Part shown: positions 20,860-29,472 of the stretch, piece by piece
Numbering within the stretch: position 1 is the stretch's first letter
How the letters are laid out: each line of letters starts with the position of its first letter
From: Thermoleophilum album
GTDB lineage: Bacteria; Actinomycetota; Thermoleophilia; Solirubrobacterales; Thermoleophilaceae
Assembly (NCBI RefSeq): GCF_900108055.1
Contig: NZ_FNWJ01000002.1
Location: 10,382-74,381 of the forward strand
Direction: 5' to 3'
Length of the DNA: 64,000 nt
Program-made: the position numbers and the translations under genes
Notes under the pieces: model-generated
Told to the model about the DNA's origin: nothing
Database searches by the model: none
Seen by the model: the letters and a program-made list of their open reading frames with translations, nothing else

Positions 20860-23856
20860 ATGGCGCACGCGTTCCAAGGTGGAGCGGGCGAGTGGTGGTC
20901 CACGCCGCTCGCCGGCAGCCCTCAGCCGCAAGGGACGGAGCCGATGACGATGCCGGCGCCGTCGTCCGCCGGCTCCGCTGAGGCTGTCGCGCGCGCGCTG
21001 GCGGCGGCCGGACGCTTGGCGGCGGTCGCAGCCAGCGGCCCCGGACCCGAGCTGCGGATGACCGTCGCGGCCGAGGCGCGCAGCGTGTTCGAAGCCGAGC
21101 GCGCCTTCTCGATCTACGCGCCGGACGAAGCGGGACGCTGCGAGCTGATCGCGGTAGGCCGCGGCACCGACGGCACGCGACCGGAAGCAAGCGAGGGTGC
21201 GCGGACCGGACTCTCGCGCGAGCGGCCACCGTCAGCGCTTGCGGGCGAAGCGCGCTCGTCTGAGGAGTGCTCGCGCGAGGAGCTCGCGGGCGAGCGGGCC
21301 CGTCGCTTGGCGGCCTTCGCCGCTGAACTCGCGGCACCAGTCCATCTCTTCGGGGAAGCGGCGCGCAAGCTGCGCATCGCGCTCGGTGCACAAGCCGTGG
21401 AGCCACTGTCGGGGGCCGAACCGCTGCTGTTGCTTCCCATCACGAGCGAAGGGAGCCAGCAAGCGCCGGTGCGCCAACTGCTGGTGCTCGATCGGCCGCG
21501 GCGCGAACCCGCTGCTTCCGGCGAGCTCGTGCAGGCGTTCGTCGATGTCGCTCGGGCGACGCTCGAGCACGCCCGCACCAGCGGCGAGCGGGCGCGCGAG
21601 CTGGCTCGGCAGGCGGCGCTCACCCGCGCTGCCCGCACGCTCAACGAGAGCCTCGACTTGCCACGCGTCCTCACCCAGATCGGTCGCGAGGCTGCTGGCA
21701 TCCTCGAGGCCGACACCGCCGCCGTCTTTCGGGTCGCCCGCCGCGCGCCCGGTGCCCACGAGTTGGCCGGAGCAGACAGCAGCGCGGAGATGCTCGTGCT
21801 CGAGGCCGTTCACGGCTTGCCGCCTGAGGCGATCGGACTGCAGCTCGGTTACGGCGTGGGTGCGGCCGGCAAGGTCGCGGCTACCGGTCGACCGTACGTG
21901 ACCGAGGCTTACGAGCGGGATCCCGGCGCCCCCCACGAGTTTTTCACCAGGCTGCGCGCGGGGCTCTGCGTGCCGATGCGCTGGGGCGGCCGCCTACGCG
22001 GCGTGCTCTGCGTAGGCTACCGCGAGCCGCGCCGCATCACCGCCGCCGAGCTGCGCACCCTCGAGTCGTTCGCGGAGCTGGCAGCGGTCGCCTGCCGCAA
22101 CGCTTCCGAACACGAGAGCCTGGCGCTCGTGGCGCACAGCGACGCCCTCACCGGCTGCCTCAACCACGCGGCCTTGCAGGACACGCTCGCGCGCGAGGTC
22201 GAGCGCTGCCGGCGCGGCGGCCACCGCTTGTCGTTGCTATTGCTCGACCTCGATCACTTCGCGCAGATCAACGAGCGCTTCGGCCACCTGGTCGGCGACG
22301 AGGTCCTGCGTGCCGTCGGCTACGCGTTGCGCCAGACGGTGAGGGGCTTCGACTTCGTCGGGCGTTACGGCGGCGACGAGTTCGCGCTGGTGGTGGTCGA
22401 TGCCGCCGAGAGCGAGGCGCGCGGCGCGGCTGAACGGGTCCGCGGCGCTGTCGCCCGCGCCGTCCAGGCGCTCGGTGTCCGGGTGACAGTGGGCGTCACG
22501 ATCGGTCTTGCAGAGTGGCGTCCCGGGGAGACCGCGGCGGCTCTCGTGGCACGCGCCGAGCGCGCGCTCATGTACGGCAAGCTCCGCCTCGGACGGGACA
22601 CGGTGGTGAGCGCTCGCAGCGTGCCGATCGACTTCGCGCTCGACCTGCCGCAGCGTGCTGTCGAGGCACCCCCGGCCGCCGAGCGACTGATCTCCGGCTT
22701 CGTCGAGGAGGCGAGCGCGCAGACCGTGCGTCTCCGTAAGCGAACTCGCCAACTTTCGCTGGCTGCGGCCCTCGGCGCGCGGATGGCGGCGATGACCGAC
22801 GCGCAGCGCATCGTTGAAGCGGTTGTCGACGAGCTGCACCGAGCCTTCGGCTTTCACTCCTGCGCGGTCCTCCGGTTGGTGGGTGACGGCGACCAGTTGG
22901 AAGTGGCGGCGGCGCGCGGCCGGGTCACAGAGAAGGCGCCGAGCGCGCGGCTGCCGCGCGACGCCGGCTTGGTTGGCCGAGCGCTGCGCGAGCGTCGAGC
23001 GTTGGTCGCCCGCGACGCCAGCGCCGAGGGCGACGAATTCGGCCTCAGCGCGTTCGCTGATTGGGACGCCGCGCAGTCGCAGCTAGCGGTACCGGTGTGG
23101 GTGGAGGGGGAGCCGTGGGGGGCGGTTTTCGTTAGCGAGCGTGAGGTCGCGTGCTTCGACGATGACGACGCGGTCGCTCTGCAGGCGGTAGCCGACCTAC
23201 TGGGAGCGTCGTTGCGCTCGGCGCGCCTCTACGAGCGTCTCGAGCGCGCCTACATGGGGACGTCCGAAGCGCTCGCCTCAGCCCTGGAGGCGAAGGACGC
23301 CTACACGGCGTCGCACTCCCGCTCACTGGTGCGCAACGCCGAAGCGGTAGCGCGCAAGCTGGGGCTCGACGAACGGGAGATCGAGAACATCCGTCTCGGC
23401 GCGATCTTTCACGACATCGGCAAGATCGCGGTTCCTGATCGAATCCTCAACAAGCCGGGTCCGCTGAGCGACGCGGAGCGCCGCGAGATGGAGCAGCACA
23501 CGGTGATCGGCGAGCGCATCCTCCGGCCGGTCGAGTTTCTGCGCGACGTCTTGCCGATCGTTCGCCACGAACACGAGCGCTGGGACGGGAAGGGTTATCC
23601 CGACGGCTTGGCCGGTGAGGAGATCCCGCTCGGCGCGCGCATCATCCTCGTCTGCGACGCCTACGACGCGATGACCAGCGATCGACCCTACCGGCCCGCC
23701 CTGCCAGCGGAGGTCGCACGCCAGGAACTGGCACGGAACGCCGGTACGCAGTTCGATCCAAGGGTGGTGAGCGCGTTCCTGGCGCTGCTCGACGAACGCG
23801 AGGGTCCGGGCGGCGCCCCGAGCGAAGCCTCCTCGTCAGCAGCTGTCTCCAGCTAG
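20860..23856 (+). CDS. GAF-GGDEF-GAF-HD-GYP cyclic-di-GMP synthase/phosphodiesterase
   Basis: A 998-residue cytoplasmic signalling protein with no membrane helix. Order: GAF-like sensor (about 45-235), a second GAF (about 265-420), GGDEF diguanylate cyclase (about 430-590) with intact GRYGGDEFALVV, a third GAF (about 640-790), and HD-GYP phosphodiesterase (about 795-985). The cyclase has an RGFD inhibitory site exactly five residues before GGDEF. The phosphodiesterase has IFHDIGKIAVPDRIL and HEHERWDGKGYPDGL. Both output domains look active, so the protein may switch between making and breaking cyclic-di-GMP according to GAF ligands. Prepilin genes lie about 1 kb downstream on the same strand, a functional link that is only suggestive. 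Confidence 0.95.
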   Translation: MAHAFQGGAGEWWSTPLAGSPQPQGTEPMTMPAPSSAGSAEAVARALAAAGRLAAVAASGPGPELRMTVAAEARSVFEAERAFSIYAPDEAGRCELIAVGRGTDGTRPEASEGARTGLSRERPPSALAGEARSSEECSREELAGERARRLAAFAAELAAPVHLFGEAARKLRIALGAQAVEPLSGAEPLLLLPITSEGSQQAPVRQLLVLDRPRREPAASGELVQAFVDVARATLEHARTSGERARELARQAALTRAARTLNESLDLPRVLTQIGREAAGILEADTAAVFRVARRAPGAHELAGADSSAEMLVLEAVHGLPPEAIGLQLGYGVGAAGKVAATGRPYVTEAYERDPGAPHEFFTRLRAGLCVPMRWGGRLRGVLCVGYREPRRITAAELRTLESFAELAAVACRNASEHESLALVAHSDALTGCLNHAALQDTLAREVERCRRGGHRLSLLLLDLDHFAQINERFGHLVGDEVLRAVGYALRQTVRGFDFVGRYGGDEFALVVVDAAESEARGAAERVRGAVARAVQALGVRVTVGVTIGLAEWRPGETAAALVARAERALMYGKLRLGRDTVVSARSVPIDFALDLPQRAVEAPPAAERLISGFVEEASAQTVRLRKRTRQLSLAAALGARMAAMTDAQRIVEAVVDELHRAFGFHSCAVLRLVGDGDQLEVAAARGRVTEKAPSARLPRDAGLVGRALRERRALVARDASAEGDEFGLSAFADWDAAQSQLAVPVWVEGEPWGAVFVSEREVACFDDDDAVALQAVADLLGASLRSARLYERLERAYMGTSEALASALEAKDAYTASHSRSLVRNAEAVARKLGLDEREIENIRLGAIFHDIGKIAVPDRILNKPGPLSDAERREMEQHTVIGERILRPVEFLRDVLPIVRHEHERWDGKGYPDGLAGEEIPLGARIILVCDAYDAMTSDRPYRPALPAEVARQELARNAGTQFDPRVVSAFLALLDEREGPGGAPSEASSSAAVSS

Positions 23857-23923
23857 GCGGACGCCGTCGCGTCGGTGGATCCGCGGCGACCGGACTCCAC
23901 TAGGCGGATTCTGCTTGCTCCAC

Positions 23924-24709
23924 TCAGGGGGACTCCGCGTGCCGCGCCAGCCGCCGGGGAACCTCCGCCTGGAAGCGGGCGAGCGCCTCGCCGACCTCGC
24001 CGAGCGGTGCCCGGAAGGCACGCTCAAGGAGCCGCTCGCCGCGGTCCCGCGGCGGTTGCTCGGCGGCGAGCGCGTAGAGCCGCGCGAGCGCGGCCTCGCC
24101 GTCGCGGTCAGCCAGTGCTGCTGCTACCGCCAGGCCGCCGAGTAGGGCGTCGCGCGGGCCGGGCGGCGGGCCACCGAGGGGGCCCTCGCGCAGCCGGGTG
24201 GCGAGAGCCGGTAGCAGCGCCTGGCCCTGGCCGGCGAGCACTGCCGCCGGACCCTCCCAGAGCCAGCCGAGTCGCCAGAGCCGCCAGCTGCGCGCAGGGG
24301 TAAGCGGGGGTGGCAGCGGCACGCCGTTGTGGGCGGCGACCACCTGCACGTAAAGGCGCCGCGCGGTTAGCGCAAGCGCGCGTAGCGAGGCGGCGCGCGG
24401 CGCCGCGCGTTGGCGGAGCGCGCGGGGTGCGAGCACGTGCAGTTCGCGGCCGCTCGGCCAGCCCGCGAGGTAGCGGCGGGCGGTCGCTGTCTGCGTCGCC
24501 CGCCAGGCGACGAGCGCCGGTTGCGCAGCGACCAACGAGGCGTCGCTCGGGTGCAGCACCACGTGCACCTCGCCGGGGGTCCGGGGGAAGAGCTGGCTCA
24601 GCTGCGCGCGAAACTCCTCGAGGTCGAGCAGCAGGTTCTGCGCGTCGTCGGTGTCGCTGCGTTCGTGGCGCGCGCCGAACGACGCCGACTGGCTTTCCGT
24701 CCAGGGCAC
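23924..24709 (-). CDS. Conserved-looking hypothetical protein
   Basis: A 261-residue protein from a GTG at 24709. Patterned segments include VHVVLHPSDASLVAAQPALV, ARRYLAGWPSGRELHVLAP, LYVQVVAAHNGVPLPPPLTP and WRLWRLGWLWEGPAAVLAGQ. The last, with Trp-Glu-Gly before Ala and Gly-Gln, resembles the region after the active site in minigluzincin-type peptidases, but no HExxH is present, so a catalytic role is not supported. No signal peptide or membrane helix. It stands alone and convergent with the cyclic-di-GMP gene. Codon pattern (third-position GC) agrees with coding on this strand. Confidence 0.6.
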   Translation of the reverse strand: MPWTESQSASFGARHERSDTDDAQNLLLDLEEFRAQLSQLFPRTPGEVHVVLHPSDASLVAAQPALVAWRATQTATARRYLAGWPSGRELHVLAPRALRQRAAPRAASLRALALTARRLYVQVVAAHNGVPLPPPLTPARSWRLWRLGWLWEGPAAVLAGQGQALLPALATRLREGPLGGPPPGPRDALLGGLAVAAALADRDGEAALARLYALAAEQPPRDRGERLLERAFRAPLGEVGEALARFQAEVPRRLARHAESP

Positions 24710-24730
24710 AGCGCCACGCTAATCGGCCCG

Positions 24731-24834
24731 CCGCCGCCAAGCCCTGCCGCCGCCAAGCCCTGCCGCCGCCAAGCCCCTCCGCCGCCACGCCCTGCCGTTG
24801 CCACGCCCTGCCGTTGCCACGCCCTGCCGCTGCT
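24731..24834. repeat. 16-bp tandem repeat, intergenic
   Basis: About six and a half copies of a 16-bp unit (CCGCCGCCAAGCCCTG, drifting to CCGTTGCCACGCCCTG) between the divergent hypothetical gene and the prepilin operon. The phase marker AA/AC recurs at 24739, 24755, 24771, 24787, 24803 and 24819. The period is not a multiple of 3, consistent with non-coding DNA. The upstream region of the prepilin promoter lies to its right. Confidence 0.85.
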
Positions 24835-24947
24835 GCGCGCAGCGACCTGCGGGTTGACCCGCACCCGCGCTGCTTGGACCAAAGTTCGATTGGCGCGCTT
24901 CGCGTTCGTGCCGATAGTGGAACCAGCAGCTGCAGCCGTCAGGGACG

Positions 24948-26309
24948 ATGGCCCCTCTCGCCGACCACATACGACAGCGCGGACGCGCCTTGCGGGCGGG
25001 ACTGTCGAAGCGTGCGGCAGGCGCCGCCAGCGCCGGTGGTTGGGTGCTCGTCGAAGTGTTGATGGGAGCAGTGATCGTCGCCGCCACGGCGACCGCGATC
25101 CTCGGCGGGCTCGACGGCTTTCAGCGTGCGACCACTGTCGACCGCTCGCGGTCGGTGGCGATGAGCCTCGCCGAGCAGGACATCGATCGCATGCGCGGGC
25201 TGCGCAACGACCAGCTCGCGAACCTCGACCAGACGCGCGTCGTGACGGTCAAGGGCGTCAACTACACGGTGCGCTCACGCGCCGACTGGTTGAGCGACAG
25301 CGGCACCGACGCCGGCTGTACGCAGCCCAACGCGCAAGCCAACTACCTGCGCCTGACGTCGACCGTCAGCTCGCCGGCGCTGCCAAGGCCGGTCACCTTG
25401 CGCACGCTCGTCACGCCACGCGGCACCCCCCTTGACGCGTCGGGCGGCGCGATCGTGTTGACGGTCGTCGATCGCAACGACCAGCCCCTGCCGGGCGTGA
25501 CGATGCAGCTCTCCGGCCCCGTCAACTTGGTCGCAACGACCAACGACCAGGGTTGCGTGTTCTTCGCCGGCGTGCCCGGCGGCGATTACACGGTTACGGC
25601 ACCCTCCAGCTACGTCCAGATGGACGGCAGCTCGCCGCCCACCTCGGTGGTCTCGCCGATCCCCGGGCAGACGGTGAACAAGACGATGAAGATGGATCGT
25701 CCGGGGAAGATCCGCGCGCAGATTGCCACCAAGGTGGGCGGCACCCTCTTCCAGTCGCAGGCGACGACGCTCTCGGTCGCCAACGCCAGCTTGCCGTCCC
25801 CGAACTACCGGACCTTCACCATTGGCAGCCCTGCCACCCAGATCACCACCGGCGACCTCTTCCCGTTTCCTTCCGGATACGGCGTCTTCACCGGCGGCTG
25901 CGCGGCCAACAATCCGACCGTCTACGCCGCCAACTACTTCCAGACGAACCCCGGTCTCGGGACCCCTGGGCCTGGCGACACGGTCGATGTGACGGTCATC
26001 CAACCGGCGATCAACGTGGTGGTGAAGAACTCGTCGGGGGCGGTGATGGCTGGCGCCGAAGTCGTCGCTTACAGCCAGGACAGCGGCTGCTCCCAGACGT
26101 TCCGCAAGCTCACGAACAGTCAGGGCAAGCTCAACGATCCCGGTTTTCCGTTCGGCAATTACCGGATCTGTGCCGACAACAACCAGTCGGGCAGCAGCGC
26201 GCGCTACGCCTACGCGAGCGGAACGATCGCCAACACCTCGCCCGACGGTACCGCGACGATCACGATCACCGTTCCGTCCAGCACTTCCGCCCGCGGGAGG
26301 TGCCCATGA
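24948..26309 (+). CDS. Type IV/II prepilin-like protein with Cna-B/carboxypeptidase-regulatory-like repeats
   Basis: A 453-residue pseudopilin. A 31-residue charged leader ends GG before WVLVEVLMGAVIVAAT, a class III prepilin helix with the required Glu at +5 and an unusual Trp at +1. The body has at least two beta-rich repeats of carboxypeptidase-regulatory/Cna-B type: IVLTVVDRNDQPLPGVTMQL with GCVFFAGVPGGDYTV, and INVVVKNSSGAVMAGAEVVA with FPFGNYRIC. Likely exported and assembled by a type IV pilus or type II secretion machine that is not encoded in the window. First of three overlapping prepilin genes (4-base ATGA overlap with the next). Confidence 0.85.
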   Translation: MAPLADHIRQRGRALRAGLSKRAAGAASAGGWVLVEVLMGAVIVAATATAILGGLDGFQRATTVDRSRSVAMSLAEQDIDRMRGLRNDQLANLDQTRVVTVKGVNYTVRSRADWLSDSGTDAGCTQPNAQANYLRLTSTVSSPALPRPVTLRTLVTPRGTPLDASGGAIVLTVVDRNDQPLPGVTMQLSGPVNLVATTNDQGCVFFAGVPGGDYTVTAPSSYVQMDGSSPPTSVVSPIPGQTVNKTMKMDRPGKIRAQIATKVGGTLFQSQATTLSVANASLPSPNYRTFTIGSPATQITTGDLFPFPSGYGVFTGGCAANNPTVYAANYFQTNPGLGTPGPGDTVDVTVIQPAINVVVKNSSGAVMAGAEVVAYSQDSGCSQTFRKLTNSQGKLNDPGFPFGNYRICADNNQSGSSARYAYASGTIANTSPDGTATITITVPSSTSARGRCP

Positions 26310-26986
26310 GCGTGCGCGAGCAGCGCGGCTTCACGCTCATCGAGCTGCTGGTCGGAGTAACCGTCGGTCTGCTGGTGCTGGGCGCCGGCCTCGCCGTGCT
26401 CGACCGCTCGTGGGGGGCGTCGTCGGAGATCAGCGATCGCGCCGCGGGACTGGCGGCGGCGCGTACCGCGATGGCCGAGGCCACGCGCGTGCTGCGCAGC
26501 CAAGTCTGTCTCGGTTCCAACCCGCCGCTGATCTACGCCGACCAAAACCGCGTCCGCTTCTACGTCGATCTGAGCGACGGGACGAGCCGCAACCAGGTCC
26601 AGATTCGCGAGCTCGCATACGATCCCACGACCCGCAAGCTGACCGAGAGCGTGTGGCTGCCGACCGGCGGCACCTACCCGAACCTCACCTACCCCGCGTC
26701 ACCCACCCGCAGCAACCTGTTGCTCGACAACGCCTACCCGGTCGACGCCTCGACGCCGATCTTCAGGTACTACGCGTGGGACACGACCAACGGCGGCGCG
26801 AGCGTGCTGCTGCCGGCGCCGCTCTCCGCCAGCGACCGCGCGCGCACGATTCGCATCGTCGTCGCGTTCGAGGCGCGTCCCTCGAACCGTCCGTCGGCGG
26901 CTAAGCGCGCGAGCGACGTGCAGAACGAAGTCTTCGTGCGTTCTGCCGACAACACCAGCTCCACCGGAGGTCCCTCCTGTGGTTGA
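26306..26986 (+). CDS. Prepilin-like protein (PilW/GspJ-like minor pilin)
   Basis: A 226-residue minor prepilin starting at the ATG at 26306 behind GGGAGG. Leader MSVREQRG, then FTLIELLVGVTVGLLVLGAG with Glu at +5, a textbook class III site. The rest is a globular domain with DRSWGASSEISDRAAGLAAA helix and C-terminal beta strands. A single internal Cys and a terminal Cys are present. Sits between two other prepilins with overlaps on both sides, the usual minor pilin cluster order. Confidence 0.88.
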   Translation: MSVREQRGFTLIELLVGVTVGLLVLGAGLAVLDRSWGASSEISDRAAGLAAARTAMAEATRVLRSQVCLGSNPPLIYADQNRVRFYVDLSDGTSRNQVQIRELAYDPTTRKLTESVWLPTGGTYPNLTYPASPTRSNLLLDNAYPVDASTPIFRYYAWDTTNGGASVLLPAPLSASDRARTIRIVVAFEARPSNRPSAAKRASDVQNEVFVRSADNTSSTGGPSCG

Positions 26987-28580
26987 CCAAGTGCGAGCAC
27001 GCCTGCGCGACGTCTGGCTTTCGCAGCGGGGCTTTACGACCGTCACGCTGATGGGCGTCCTGCTGGTCGGCGGGCTGCTCGTGGCGGCCGCCTTCGCCGC
27101 CGTGGTGCCGGACATCCGGGCGTCCTCAATCGACATGCAGCGCAAGCGCGCTTGGGCGGCAGCCGAAGCCGGCGTCGCCTACTACTCGTACAAGCTCGCC
27201 GTGAACCCCAACTATTGGGCGCAGTGCGACAACGTGCCGCCCCCCAACGGGAGCGACCCGAACCCCGTCAACCAAGCCTGGAACGGCAGTGGCAGTGATC
27301 CCCGGCGTTGGCGGACGGTGCCAGGGGACACCTCCCAGTACACGATCGAGCTGCTGCCCGCGCCCGGCCAAACCGCCTGCAATCCGAGTGACCCGGTGGG
27401 GTCGATGATCGATCCGGTAAGCGGAACCTTCCGAATCCGCGTGACCGGGCGCTCACGGGCACCTCTCAGCGCCACCGACCAGCCGGTTAAACGCAGCATC
27501 ATCGTGCGTTTCAAGCGGCGGAGCTTCCTGAACTTCATTTACTTCACGGACTTCGAGACCGCCGATCCCGCCACCTACAGCGACCCTGATCAACAGGCCT
27601 GGGCGAGCTCGAACTGCCAGCGCTACCGCCGTAACGGCCGCCCCTCGGGCTGCACCAACATCTACTTCCTCTCGGTCGACTACGTACGCGGGCCGTTCCA
27701 CACCAACGACGGCATCTACGTCTGCGGAAGCCCAACGTTCGGACGCAACGCCCAGGATCCAGTCGAGATCTCCGAATCCCCGCCCGGCTGGAGCGACTCC
27801 GGGTGCTCGGGCTCCGGGTCACCGGTCTGGCAGGGCGCCTACACGCCCGGGGCACCGGTGCTTGACATGCCGCCGACCAACGGCACGCTCAAACAGCAGA
27901 CCGACCCGCGCTACCTGTTCCAGGGTAAGACGGTGATCACCCTGAGCGGCAACTCGATGACCGTCGACAACCCCGCGAAGTGCAGCTCGCTCGGGCTCTC
28001 CAACCCCTGCAGCATGCCGTTGCCAAGCAACGGGCTGTTGTACGTCGACCGCGCCGATGGCGGCTGCCCGACCCCGTACGACCAGCGCGCTCAGTATCAG
28101 AGCGCGGCAAGCTGCGGCGAAGCCTGGGTGCGCGGAACCTATGCGCAGCCGCTCACCATCGGCGCCGCCGACGACATCGTGGTGAACGGCAACATCACGC
28201 GTTCCGGCGACGTCCTGTTGGGCCTGATCGCCAACCAGTTCGTGCGCGTCTACCACCCCGTTACGTCGACCGGCAGCAACGCGCCGGGTGCGCTCTCGAA
28301 CCCGTCGATCGACGCCGCAATTCTCGCGCTCGCGCACTCCTTCATCGTTGACAACTGGAGCAAGGGATCGCCGCTTGGGACGCTCACCGTCAACGGCGTG
28401 ATCGCGCAGCGCTTCCGCGGGCCGGTCGGGACCTTCAGCGGTGGCACCGTCAACAGTGGCTACGCCAAGAACTACACCTACGACGATCGCCTGCGTTTCC
28501 GCAGCCCGCCGTTCTTCCTGGACCCGGTGCGCGCCGGCTGGAAGATCGTCGAGCAGCACGAGCAGGTGCCTGCGCGGTAG
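26979..28580 (+). CDS. PilX-like prepilin protein with a large globular domain
   Basis: A 533-residue protein from the GTG at 26979, with GGAGGT seven bases upstream. After a 16-residue leader ending QRG comes FTTVTLMGVLLVGGLLVAAA. The +5 position is Thr, not Glu, as in some PilX/GspK-type subunits that cap the pseudopilus. Next comes the PilX-type helix AWAAAEAGVAYYSYKLA, then a large extracellular region with many Cys and repeated VVNGNITRSGDVLLGLIA- and GTLTVNGVIAQRF-like beta segments, suggesting a beta-helix. Last gene of the prepilin operon. Confidence 0.82.
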   Translation: MVDQVRARLRDVWLSQRGFTTVTLMGVLLVGGLLVAAAFAAVVPDIRASSIDMQRKRAWAAAEAGVAYYSYKLAVNPNYWAQCDNVPPPNGSDPNPVNQAWNGSGSDPRRWRTVPGDTSQYTIELLPAPGQTACNPSDPVGSMIDPVSGTFRIRVTGRSRAPLSATDQPVKRSIIVRFKRRSFLNFIYFTDFETADPATYSDPDQQAWASSNCQRYRRNGRPSGCTNIYFLSVDYVRGPFHTNDGIYVCGSPTFGRNAQDPVEISESPPGWSDSGCSGSGSPVWQGAYTPGAPVLDMPPTNGTLKQQTDPRYLFQGKTVITLSGNSMTVDNPAKCSSLGLSNPCSMPLPSNGLLYVDRADGGCPTPYDQRAQYQSAASCGEAWVRGTYAQPLTIGAADDIVVNGNITRSGDVLLGLIANQFVRVYHPVTSTGSNAPGALSNPSIDAAILALAHSFIVDNWSKGSPLGTLTVNGVIAQRFRGPVGTFSGGTVNSGYAKNYTYDDRLRFRSPPFFLDPVRAGWKIVEQHEQVPAR

Positions 28581-28749
28581 CGCCTGCGCAGCGACGGGCG
28601 TGCGCTGCGACGCGCTTGACCCTAGGCGCTCGGAGTGCGATCGCGGAGCACGCGCGCTCAGCTCCCGAGCGCTCCGCTCCCGCCCGTCAACCCCGCTACG
28701 GCGGCCCTGCTAGCGCGCCCTGCTACGGCGCTTACAGCGGTTCCCGCGC

Positions 28750-29388
28750 CTAGAGCGCCGCCGTGGGCGCACCCACCCCTGCAGCGATCGCCTCGATCTC
28801 GGTGGCTGCGCGCTCGAACTCTTCATCGGAGAGCACCGGTGTGCCCTCGAACGGCAGGTCGCGCTGCAGCTCAATCCACGAACGACAGCCGTGGTACTCG
28901 GGTCGCACGCGCACGGTCACCGGACGCGGGATCCGGTAAGTCCTGAGGACGATCACGTGGAGCGGGAAGCGGGGCTTCCAAGCCAGCCGCTTTTGCGCGT
29001 AGTCGGGCGTCCAGACGTGGTACGGGGTGAGCGCCTCGACGACGCGCGGATCGGTCACCAGGTAGCTGGCGGCGACCTCCGCGAAAGCGCGGATACGCAC
29101 GCGGCTCGGCTGCTCGATGCCGCCGTCCTCGAGCAGATCGTCCGGCGAAGGCTCTTCGCCCTCCGGCCACACGCCCTCCTCGAGCGCGCGCGGCAGCTCT
29201 GGCAAGTGCGACTCCCGCACCAGGTCGTTGCGCTGGTGATCGAACGTCGGGTACAGGAAGAAGCGGTCGTGCTCCAGCTCGAAGTGTTTGCTGTCCTCGC
29301 GGATGCCGCCCTTGCGGAGCGTGAGCAGCTGCTCGCCCTCGGCAAGGGCGCGCACCGTGACAGCCCATTCCTTTAGCGCTACCGGCAT
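28750..29388 (-). CDS. DUF1802 family protein
   Basis: A 212-residue protein with the DUF1802 pattern: ALKEWAVTVRALAEGEQLL, LRKGGIREDSKHFELEHDRF and FLYPTFDHQRNDLV near the N-terminus, then KPRFPLHVIVLRTYRIP and CRSWIELQRDLPFEGTPVLS. Function unknown in the literature I know of; members are found across Cyanobacteria, Actinomycetota and Firmicutes. No membrane helix or signal. It stands as a single gene downstream of the oxidoreductase at 29473-30366, same strand, 84 bases apart. Confidence 0.85.
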   Translation of the reverse strand: MPVALKEWAVTVRALAEGEQLLTLRKGGIREDSKHFELEHDRFFLYPTFDHQRNDLVRESHLPELPRALEEGVWPEGEEPSPDDLLEDGGIEQPSRVRIRAFAEVAASYLVTDPRVVEALTPYHVWTPDYAQKRLAWKPRFPLHVIVLRTYRIPRPVTVRVRPEYHGCRSWIELQRDLPFEGTPVLSDEEFERAATEIEAIAAGVGAPTAAL

Positions 29389-29472
29389 CTCTTTCGCAGT
29401 CGCTCGTTTCCCAGGGAGTTGCGGCCGATCGGCGCAGCGGCCGCGGAATTGTTGCGAAGGCGCGCTGATTTT

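Noticed and set aside
8504-20860. Cobalamin riboswitch upstream of cob genes
   Set aside because: No conserved B12-box-like sequence or long structured leader found before cobD/cobQ, bluB-cobT or cobS; leaders are too short. A covariance-model scan would be decisive.
23875-24303. Plus-strand Arg/Pro-rich frame opposite the hypothetical gene at 23924-24709
   Set aside because: Composition typical of antisense of Ala/Leu-rich protein; no motif.
24731-24834. Tandem repeats considered as a CRISPR array
   Set aside because: Units are contiguous, 16 bp and without spacers; no cas genes in the window. Same reasoning for the other arrays.
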